This document shows positions 12,420-23,800 of a stretch of DNA of 64,000 nucleotides, in pieces (position 1 is the stretch's first letter; every line of letters begins with the position of its first letter). The DNA is from Liolophura sinensis (taxonomy: Eukaryota; Mollusca; Polyplacophora; Chitonida; Chitonidae): assembly GCF_032854445.1 (NCBI RefSeq), contig NC_088302.1, positions 28,806,330-28,870,329 of the forward strand, read 5' to 3'. The notes below the pieces were generated by a model, which saw nothing but the letters and a program-made list of their open reading frames with translations, did not search any database and was not told the DNA's origin. The position numbers were made by a program, and so were the translations under genes.

Positions 12420-13225
12420 GCTGGGCAGTGAGTCAGGGCAGGATTATAGTTACTGATAGACAATGAGTAAGGGTATGGTCATAGTTATAACTGGACAATG
12501 AGTCACAGTAGGGTCATAGTTATTACTGGACAATGAGTCACAGTAGGGTCATAGTTATAACTGGACAATGAGTCACAGTATGGTCATAGTTATTACAGGA
12601 CAGTGAGTCACAGTATGGTCATAGTTATAACTGCACAATGAGTCACAGTAGGGTCATAGTTATAACTGCACAATGAGTCACAGTAGGGTAATAGCTATTA
12701 CTGGACAATGACTCAGGGTAGAATCACACGTTGTTGCTACTGGACAATGAGTCAGGGTAGGTTCATAGTTACAGTCGGACAATGAGTTAGGGAAGGGCAA
12801 TCATTATTACTATACAATGACACAGGTAGCGAGATAATTATTGCTGGACAAGGAGGCAGGATTGGGGTCTTAGTTACTGCTGAACAATGAGTCAGGGTAG
12901 GGTCTTAGTTACTGCTGAACAATGAGTCAGGGTAGGGTCTTAGTTACTGCTGAACAATAAGTCAGGTAGGGTCTTAGTTACTGCTGAACAAAGAGTCAGG
13001 GGTAGGGTCTTAGTTACTGCTGAACAATGAGTCAGGTAGGGTCTTAGTTACTGCTGAACAATAAGTCAGGTAGGGTCTTAGTTACTGCTGAACAACGAGT
13101 CAGGGGTAGGGTCTTAGTTACTGCTGAACAATAAGTCAGGTAGGGTCTTAGTTACTGCTGAACAACGAGTCAGGGGTAGGGTCTTAGTTACTGCTGAACA
13201 ACGAGTCAGGGGTAGGGTCTTACAT
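12420..13225 (-). repeat. Minisatellite, 33-36-bp unit (inverted relative of 8340-9100)
   Basis: About 23 copies. The left half has units like 'ggacaatgagtcacagta' plus 'gggtcatagttataact'. The right half is more uniform, with 'tagggtcttagttactgc' plus 'tgaacaatgagtcagg'. Read on the minus strand, the unit matches the array at 8340-9100 (tgactcattgtccag…aactatgaccctac). Confidence 0.9.
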
Positions 13226-16200
13226 GCTGTTAACGTTAGGACTGACGTTTCAGAGAACTTTAAGACAGGGTCAAGACAGACTGGATAGAGGCCAGCATTG
13301 ATCTGAGTTGGGCAGGAGTGTCTCGACCAGTGCCTATCCTCACAGAGCTGGCCCCATCACTGACAATTACCACAACACGAGTCTTATAATTTCTACATGT
13401 GCACACAAACCACTTGTCAGTTCTACAATCAATCTGTCTTTTCTTTTCCTCAAGCAAACATATATGTGGCCGGGAGGGCAGCTCTAATAGACATGCACGC
13501 ACAATCAATACGGTACGTGGATCAATAAAGTAAGCTGCAGTGCTGGTACCAGGGTGTGGGGAGTGCCGAGGGTCCATTAGTCAGGGCCCAGCCATACCAG
13601 TGTAAGCACAGGACAAATAGTTAACAGCCCTGCTCCAACCGAAACACATCCATTTAATTGTCAACCAACATAAACCATTTGTCGACGTCAATTTGCTGTC
13701 TTTTATTGTCCATAAGCTTCAGCCATGTTTCCCCCCACAATGACAGCCTGAGCACTCTAACAATTAGTCTGCCATTGTGATGCATATGTCACTCACCCGG
13801 TGACAAGCAAAAATTCCACGATACAATATTTATTTTTGTGCTTGTGGACAATGGAAAGCAGTACCTGAACAAAAAGGTAACACTAGAATTATGATGCCCT
13901 CCTAAAGGAATATCACTGTCTTTGAAGAAATGAAACGGAGTCTAAATTGATCAAAACCATTTGTGGATTTTTTCCATTCTCACTGTCCATGGAGCCATTG
14001 TGACAACAAGCGACTGACGACCACTTGTATTCAACCAATATGATGTGTTCATCTGTAACTTTGCAAAGGTTGGTGGTTTACCAAGGGGCCCTCTGTTGTC
14101 CGTCACCAACAAAACTAACTATTATCGTGACAGTGACAAATTTTCTAGGATGACCATAAACAACCATTAAATAAAATATAGCTGGGGTTCAAGAAATATG
14201 CATCTGGCACATGTACCGCATAAAAAATAAATCGCAGCCCCTAAAAATTGAGAAAAAAAACCTCCTTTACAGCAATTATTCTGCTGTTTTAAGCAAAAAT
14301 AGCTCAACGTCCAGATTTGGTGACGTCACTTCCTGTGCCGTAAGTTTGTTCCTCACATGATCTGCCGATATATGCTGTACGGCCCATCCTTTTAGACCAA
14401 AGAGGTGCTAAGATACAAGCATCTGAAATTGTGATTACATCACTTCCAGTAAATACAAATCCATCTCTGGCAAAGGGTGTTATTTTCCATGCTTTATTCT
14501 GCTGTTCTTAGCGAAAACAGGTCAACTTTTGATTGCGTGGCCGTCACCTCCGGTGGTGCAAACTCGGTCCGGAAATGATTGGCTGCTATATGGCCCTGTT
14601 CCCCCTGTCACAGAAGGAAGAGGTGAGAAAATACACGAGCATCCATCTATGGGAACGGAACTTCAATCCACTTGCACTTCAGTGTCAAGCAATGTTGCCC
14701 CTGTACTGTACCTGTACGTGCCTGGATTAAACTAAAATTGTTCCATTCTCCAAGTTGTGAGCTTTAACGTTTTTGTGTTATTAGTATGTATGCTAGAGTC
14801 CAAGTAGAGCACGGCTTTCTAGCTGTTATCAATTTTTCTACATCTCCAAGACCAAATTGTAAGGAATAATAATAACCATAAAAAAATTATAATAAGAAAA
14901 ATCCGAACAATTACAATAGGGCTTCCAGCCGTGAGGCTTGAACCCCTAATGAATGAACTGATCAGAACTGACTGGTTACAGTATTTTAGAACATGTAAGC
15001 TCACACAACCTGGGAACCGAAATATGTTCTTCATAAACATGTATGAAACAAGAAAAATCAACCATTCCATGTTACTGTTATATGTTGCATGCATCAGATC
15101 ATTTTCTAATGGCTACTGAGTTTTTTTGCCAAGCTTTTAAGTTTATATGTTTGGACTCGATGCTCTAAGCGTTATGCCCTTTCACTGAAATTGCAAGAAA
15201 TGTTGTCAAAATCTTCTATCTTTTCTGATAATACCACGGCTAATAAATTAACAGATTGGCATTCTTTGTGATACTGTTTTGGGTTTGATAACATTTCCGG
15301 CCTTCTAATGCCAGCTATGGGCTGTAAAATCATCCCATTCTTAGTTGTTAGTTTGGTTGCAGGCCATGCGAGCAACCTGCCTGATATAGAAACAGTGATG
15401 TGTAACAGAAAAGAACAAAAGAGTCCATCACACAATTTAGGCGGGCAATGCTTCACGATGTATGCTAAAATCAGAGTGTACATCAAAGGAAACTACTTCC
15501 ATGTAAAACTTTAATACATACATGACTGCATGATTGCAGCAAAAAACTCCTTTCTGACCAGTATTTTATTTTATCAAGCATGTATGATGTGTCTGCCTGA
15601 GTTGAAATACATGGATCATTTGTTTGCAAAAGTAATAAGTAACAACTCATGACAAATTTCACAAGAAGAAGTAATAATCACAGACATATCAATGCAATAC
15701 CCTAAATTCAGGAACTGTAACACATTATTTTATGACAGTCACTTTAGAGACCAAAAACCTGATCCATTCAGCCTTGCATGTAGCCGGCCATTATCAAGTT
15801 GCTATGGAAACCACAAAATCTGATAGAATCAAATGAGCCTTCATGTACATCGAGGCAATATAAACGAACATAACAAATACATGGCTGACTTTTATTGCAA
15901 TAACACCACTGAAAGTTGCCGTTTCCAGCTGGTCACGATAGAAAGCAGAAATTTGATCGAAACAGTCCTAAGTATAAATAGGAACCAAGTTCACGTCAAT
16001 TTTTAATCTGCATGTCAAATATGAAATCATTATGTAAAGCAGTTTAACGTTCATAGCGATCATATCACTCATCCATGCAGACACACATCAGGGCCACTCA
16101 ATAACCCCTCCAGCATACTATAGCAATGTGATAAAAGGGCCTGGGTACAAGTATAAGGACATCTTTGACAGCCAATCAGCAGATTCTCTGATAAGAACTT

Positions 16201-17724
16201 GCTATATCTACATAATCATGCCTTGTCAGACACCATTCTTCACTGAGTCATCGGGCTTTGTTAAAGTCACAAACTAACATACATGTACATTTACCTCAGA
16301 TATGTAAAGAGTACAGACATTTAAAAGTTTTTCCATCAGTTATTTCGCTCTCCCATGAATAAATCCTGCTGTAATTCTCTACATCTTGTCGAGTTGGTAA
16401 AATTGTTTGCAAAAGCAGAATTACCGGACAGTACGGGTAGAGTACTCTCCCTTTATTGACCATCTTCACGATCATACTACATACATTCAGAGAATGACCA
16501 AGTCTTATTCTGTAAAATGGTTGGAGATCATGTGATGGCCCTAGCTCTGGTGAAAACAAAGTGACTACAACATAATGAAGCACACTGAAAATGGGCCATG
16601 TCCGCAACTCTGGTTGTACAAAATTACATAAGTTCTCCAGAAATATTCAGACGATGTGGAAAGCAGAAAACAAATCCGATGAAGACACTATGAATTCAGA
16701 AATAGGCATTTTCCTATGCAATAACATTAGGATGACTATTTTCTTTGCTCACCCCGTCTGTTACTAAGGAGATTATATGGTCTCTATCTTATGGGCTGTC
16801 TTACAGGGTCCCAGCTTATGGCTGCTTAGTACATGACTTGGTAAGTGAAATATTTTTAAGTGCGTTATAGAATACCAATCAAGTAAATAAACAAATCACT
16901 TGGACTACTGCTTTTGAACAGCCTTGTTATGGCACAACAGTGGAGAGGAGAAATATGTTTTGTTGAGTTTTATGAAGTTTTAAAGTTGCACAAACACCAA
17001 AATCAAAACATTACATCTAAAGTATGAAAGCTCTCCTGATTTCTGCGACAAAGGGGTCCTTTTGCTGAACACATCAATAAGAACAATGCCAAAGCACCAA
17101 GTAGGGTAAGAGTTTTGGAACAATAGACAATACAACCAGGACTGGTTGTGCTGATCAAAATATCCTAATACTCCTCAGTTTGAGGACAGATATTACTAGT
17201 GATGAAAGCAGAGTATTTTTTTTTTATTGCTTTTGGGAAAGTAAAGATAAGAGTATATTGCTCATTAGATGATATAACCATATGTGCAAAAAGAAACCAA
17301 ATATTTCTGCCACAGTTATATGTATATTGGATAAAAACAGCAGACTGGTTGTCCCAGAAATGAGAAGAAACAGGGTAGATCTATTTCAAACTATCATTCA
17401 AGTGATGCATTTCTTCAAATGACTTGAAGCACAAACCTTCTGGAAGTACTTCGTTTACAATAAATACCCTCCACTAGTTTGAGGTGTCAAAATAAAAGCT
17501 ATGTCAAGGTTTTATTGTGGGGTAAACCTGTAGAGATAGGGTACTAGAAACTAACATATTTCAAAAGGGAAATAACTCTGGTTTCTGCTCATGGGGGTCG
17601 AGGGCAAAAAAAAGTGACCAAGTGCAGCAGTTCTGTAGATATAGTGGTAACTCCAAAGAGTTTATGGGCAGACAAAACCATACCATAGAACAACCATGTA
17701 ATACAGGCCTAGAAAACCACTTAC
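13226..17724. other. Unassigned sequence downstream of the ArgRS exons
   Basis: 4.5 kb without a recognisable gene. I looked here for the missing C-terminal exons of arginyl-tRNA synthetase on the minus strand and did not find them. A decayed SINE tail lies near 16850-16893 ('gtgaaatatttttaagtgcg'). Two similar segments at about 14276-14335 and 14497-14555 (…attctgctgtt…agc…aacagctcaac…) look like an old local duplication. The open frames at 13260-13577, 15172-15486 and 16296-16607 have no identifiable domains. Confidence 0.45.
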
Positions 17725-17834
17725 TTGTCTTCTCCAAGCACCACTCCAAAGCCAATGTGTTCTGCTCGGACTTTGTTTGGGTTTAACCAGCCTACTTTTT
17801 CTGCTGCAGCAAATATAGTTGCCATGTGCAATCC
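17725..17834 (-). CDS. RARS1: RARS1 exon: end of the Rossmann core (last exon seen)
   Basis: 110 bp, visible residues 399-434, starting '[17 protein letters not shown]' and ending '[11 protein letters not shown]' plus AA of a split codon. The acceptor is 'attacag' and the donor GTAAGT, so a further exon starting in phase 2 is required. None was recognised to the left. Confidence 0.93.
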
Positions 17835-20800
17835 CTGTAATAAAAAGGCTTAGAAGATTAGAACTTTTGTGATCAATAATGATCTATTTGATTTGATTTT
17901 TTGTTTTATTCTGTAGTCAAGAATATTTCACTTTATATACGACAGCACTGGGAAGATGTTAGCTCATTCTAGAGGCGAAAGATCAATAATGTCTAGCGTA
18001 AAACAGTTCTGTCACAATGAATAATCACACTAAATAGCCTGTATCTGTCATACTGAATAGCCTGTACCTGTCATACTGAATGGCCTGTATCTTAAACACT
18101 GAAAAGCCAGTAACTGTCATACTGATTAATATGTATTTGTTATAGAATCTGTATATATCATACTGAATAGTCTGTATCTGTCACACTGAATAGTCAGTAT
18201 GTCACATTGAATAGCCTGTAGCCGTTACACTTGATTGATTTTTTTGATTGGTGTTTTACGCCGTACTCAAGAATATTTCACTTATATGACGGCGGCCAGC
18301 ATTATGGTGGGTGGAAACCGGGCAGAGCCCGGGGGAAACCCACGACCATCCGCAGGTTGCTGACAGACCTTCCCACTCATGGCCGGAGAGGAACCCAGCA
18401 TGAGCTGGACTTGAACTCACAGCGACCGCATTGGTGAGAGGCTCCTGGGTCATTACGCTGCGCTAGCGTGCTAACCGACTGAGCCACGGAGGCCCCTATC
18501 CGTTACACTTAACAGCCTGTATATGTCATGCTGAATAGCCTGTATGTGTCACACCTAATAGCCTTGTATTTGTCACAATGAATAGTCTGTATTTGTCACA
18601 ATAAAGTCTGTATCTGTCATTTTCAATAGCCTGTGTCTGTCATACTCAATAGTCTGTATTGGCTATATAGCCTGCATCTGCCACACTGAATAGTCTGAAT
18701 GTCACACTGAATAGCCTGTATCTGTCACACTCAATAGTCTGTATGTCACAATGAATAGCCTGTATCTGTCACACTGAGTAGCCTGTATCTGTCACACTGA
18801 ACAGCCTGTATCTGTCACACTGAATAGCCTGTATCTGTCACACTGAACAGCCTGTATCTGTCACACTGAATAGCCTGTATCTGTCACACTGAATAGCCTT
18901 GTATTTATCACACTGAATAGCCTGTATCTGTCACACTCAATAGTCTGTATGTCACAATGAATAGCCTGTATCTGTCACACTGAGTAGCCTGTATCTGTCA
19001 CACTGAACAGCCTGTATCTGTCACACTGAATAGCCTGTATCTGTCACACTGAACAGCCTGTATCTGTCACACTGAATAGCCTGTATCTGTCACACTGAAT
19101 AGCCTTGTATTTATCACACTGAATAGCCTGTATCTGTCACACTGAATAGCCTTGTATTTATCACAATGAATAGCCTGTATCTGTCAAACTCAATAGTCTG
19201 AACGTTGCACTGAATAGCCTGTATCTGTCACACTGAATAGTCTGTATGTCACACTGAATAGCCTGTATCTGTCACACTGAATAGCCTTGTATTTGTCACA
19301 ATGAACAGCCTGTATTTGTCACAACGAAGTCTGTATCTGTCATATTCAACAGTGTGTATCTGTCATATTTAATAGCTTGTATTTGTCGCAGTGAATAATT
19401 TGTGTCAATCATACTGAAAAGCCTATACCAACCACACTGATTAAGCTAAAACACCTCTACAAAGCTTAATTATTTGACGTGGACTGTAATCTGTCCCCCG
19501 TTTGTGTTGTTGTTACTAACAGTTCCATTTCCTGAATTCAATGCAAGAATCTTGATGAACATTGGCAAGTCTCTTTTCCCACTGTGACTGCTTGTAGGGC
19601 CTCGGCCCACGGGTAAATACAGGCAATGTACAATGACCCTCAAGATTACAACGCGATTCACTTATAACACGGTCAGTGGACTAGGTAATAATGAGGGAGG
19701 GGTGTATACATATATGTATATATAGTATATCACCGCTACACTGCCTCAGCCGATACACATAGAACAGCTGTATCATTCACCTGCCCAGCATCTATGACAT
19801 AGACAAGCCTGTCTCCTTTCTCCTCTAGGATCCTCTGTCGTATAGCCGCCATATCAGACGTGTCATACGTGTAGCCTCCATCTGACTTTACAATAGTCAG
19901 TGGTATCTGACCATTTGGAACAAACATCACCTTCCTTCCTTCATCCTCTTCCAAATAACCTGAAACCAAAAACAGTTCACGTTAAAAAAAGATTTATTCA
20001 TTTATAATCTGATCAGTGTTGTAGGCAGTGCTCAAAAATACCTAGGATATACCACAGTGGCCAGCATTATGGTGGGAGGAAACCAGGCAGAGCCTGGGGG
20101 GGGGGAAACCCACAACCAACCGCAGGTTGATAACCAACACATACAAAGTTCACAGTAATCATTAAGTAATGTATGTCATGGCAGAGTGGTTAAGATGCTT
20201 TTCTCATTCGCTAAAACACCCTGGTTGGCAATAAGTGGTCAACAATGAAAATCTGCATCACAATGAGGGGAAAGTTTGTCAATTTGTTTCCAAAAGCCAT
20301 TGATTTTAAACTCCAATTTCCTCCACTGCTAGATTCAAGATTTCCAAACCCTCCCTAGTTCACTGATATGGAACTTACCACCTGCTTCTAGCTCCTTCAC
20401 AACATCCACCATCATATCCTGGTAAAATGATTCACCTCTCTCAATGATGCTCACTCCAAGACGATCATAAATTTTCTGAAACTCTGCAAAAGATAAGATA
20501 GAAAGCAAATTTAGAGAGCTTATATCTCACACTAAATCTGCAGAACTTACCCATGGAGCATCCCAGTTTTCCTAGCATATAAATCAACAACCAATCAGAA
20601 TGAAGGAAGTAATTAAATATGTAAAACTCATGCACAGATCTACATGTAGCTGATTTTTGACATGAAAAAAAAAATGACCACTGAAAACCATGGAATTCAT
20701 TAAATATGTGAAACTTCTGCATGCTTGGGGCAGGTTTTCAAAGTTGAGGTAAAATTTTATATTTGCAATTTTATCAAAATCGTGCATTATTTAGCCCCAG

Positions 20801-23800
20801 CCACTGTGTCACGGATAGACAGCCACACCAACATGCCCAAATAATTATCCTTTTCTTTTGCTGAAGAGTGGGTGGTGACTCTGGGACTCACCTTTCCTAG
20901 AGACATCACAGATCAGCTTCCAGGCCATGATGTAATCTTCCTGGTGCTGCTGTAGCCTCACTACAGCATCATAAGCTCGCTTCTTAAAGTCTGCCTCATT
21001 GTCAAACCTCACTTTAGATTCCTGTATAAATAAAAGTACGCTTGTTTCTTAAAGTCTGCCTCACTGTCAAACCTCCCTTTAGTGTCCTGTATTAATAAAA
21101 GTACGCCTGCTTCTTAAAGTGTGCCTCATTCTCAAACCTCACATTAGATTCCTGTATAAATAAAAAAAAAAGCTCGCTTCTTTAAGTCTGCCTCATTGTC
21201 AAACCTCGCTTTAGATTCCCGTACAAATAAAAATAAGCTCACGTCTTATAGTCTGCCTCATTGTCAAACCTCACTTTAGATTCCCGTACAAATAAAAATA
21301 AGCTCACTTCTTAAAGTCTACCTCATTGTCAAACATCGCTTTAGATTCCTGTATCAATAAAAATAAGCCCGCTTCTTAAAGCCTGCCTCATTGTCAAACC
21401 TTGCTTTAGATTCCTGTATCAATAAAAATAAGCCTGCTTCTTAAAGTCTGCCTCATTGTCAAACCTCACTTTAGGTTCCTGTATCAATAAAAAAAAATAA
21501 GCTCGCTTCTTTAAGTCTGCCTCATTGTCAAACCTCGCTTTAGATTCCTGTATCAATAAAAATAAGCCTGCTTCTTAAAGTCTGCCTCAATGTCAAACCT
21601 TCCTTTAGATTTCTGTATCAATAAAAATAAGCTCGCTTCTTAAAGTCTGCCTCATTGTCAAACCTCACTTTAGATTCCTGTATAAATAAACATAAGCTTG
21701 TTTCTTAAAGTCTGCCTCATTGTCAAACCTCGCTTTAGATTTCTGTATTGAATAATAATAAACTGTTTGCACAATATCATCATCACATGCATGCACTCAG
21801 TATTGAGCTCTTAAAAAAATGTCAGATTTGTCAGATGGTAGAATGTATTTATTTATTTATTTCATTGAGGTTTTAACCAGAAGTACATATATACCTGTAT
21901 ATTTTATAAACAGCTTTATTATAATATGGACACAGTATGAAGAGCTTACCTTGTAGAAAGCCTGCAGATCCCCAATGGGTGGAGACTTCTGGCGATAGTT
22001 AGGGAACTTCTCCTGCAGGTGGGCAATCAACATGCCAAACTGTGTACCCCAGTCTCCTACATGGTTCAGCCGCAGAACATCATGCCCCACCCACTCCATT
22101 AACCTACACACACTCTCACCTATGATTGTTGACCTGTGGAATAGAAAAACAATTACAGTCAACTCATCAATATATCACACACTATGGTATGAACTAATGT
22201 CATCAACGTTTATATTTGCAAACTAAGGTGACACCAATTATATTTTGTGTTGTACGAATGACCAGACAATAAAAAAACTGGCATAAAAATAAGAATGGAA
22301 ATGTACCTATTTATTTTGTTCAAATTTTAGGGGTGTTATGAATTTCCTGTTACTCAAGGCTTTCTGATCATGTAAACATGTCTTCAATTTTGCTGCGAAA
22401 GTCAAAATTTTCCATAAATTTGAGGCTTTTATTTTTACACTCTCTGACGAGATTGTAGAAAGATTTATTATGCCTGTAAAACAATAACTTAAACTGGTGT
22501 ACTGTGGCCTAAGTAGAAACAACCAACCCTTGTTGCATAAGTCCTTGTTTTGTATCCCACAAAAGATGAGAATTAAATGAATCTGTTGAGCATTAGTGCG
22601 TTCAGCCAGAGTAGGGTCAAATGAAACCTGGCAAATCATTATTTATGGAGCAGAAGCACCATACAGAGATCAATGTGTCTATTTCAATACACAGTTGTAT
22701 AAAATCATACAACAGTAAATCTGCCTATTTCAATACACAGTTGTACATGTATGTACCTGTAATCATACTATTAGTTAGACGGTGACTCAGTGATTGGATA
22801 CGCAAATACATGGTGTCAATAATCCTCATATTCAATGTGAGGAATAATGACACCATATATTTTGTGTATCCTATCACTGAGTCACCATGTAACAAATTTA
22901 TCCTGCAAAGACCCATCAATTCAGTGCAATCTTGTGACCAACCTTGGACCCCAACAAAGGGAGATAACCTACTCAGCAGACACACTTGATGGTTCAAAAA
23001 TATACCTTTACCCCCCATGACCACTGTTGTCCAATGAAAAGCGGAGCATTTTGTTTGATGCAGGGTAAAACAGAAAATCTGCCAGTTTCAATACAACAGT
23101 TGTATAAAATCATAAAACAGTTATTCTGCCCACAGATATGAATACATAGATGCATGTTCTCATCTACATGTAGGTCGGAGGGGGGAGAGAACAGATTTAG
23201 CCAGCATGTCCATTTTTAATTTTCTCCTATTTTCCCTATCTCTCCCAAGCTAATTTTGTCATAATAGGGCGTCTCACAGATACTTAGACACCTCTGTGGC
23301 GAAACATATGCTTGGGCATGAGAAGTTTGGGATCCCAAATAATAAAATTTTCACACATTAAATTTGCGTTATTTACAGGTGAAATATGGTGAAATCGACA
23401 GTTTTACGAATCGAAAGGATGCCCAAATTATTCAGTTAAAGCAACCTCTGAGATGTGCCAAATGTGATTGAACTTTCAGAAGAAAGTTTTTTTTTTTTTT
23501 GAAAAAATTTCATAATGCTTTGTTAGCTGCAATTCACACATGCAACATGTACAGTATGTTTGTTCATGTACCTACATGTACACGACTTATCTACATACAG
23601 TGAATCTGTGCCAAGACTTGTTGTCACAAGACCTGATGAGCTGACCTTGAAGGACAAGACAATACCTGGCTAAAATATATTTCAGTTGAAAGTAGGACAG
23701 TCAAGCTTTCAAAAAAAAGTATCATACTTTATTATTTAAAAGAGATTTCATCGAATAACATGTGGAACAAAATGTCAATACTGCACAAATGGCTGGTGTG

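Noticed and set aside
14320-14332. Perfect CRE-like palindrome TGACGTCA next to an ETS-like CTTCC site
   Set aside because: No promoter or gene start can be tied to it, and a similar word occurs at 52938; a chance match is likely.
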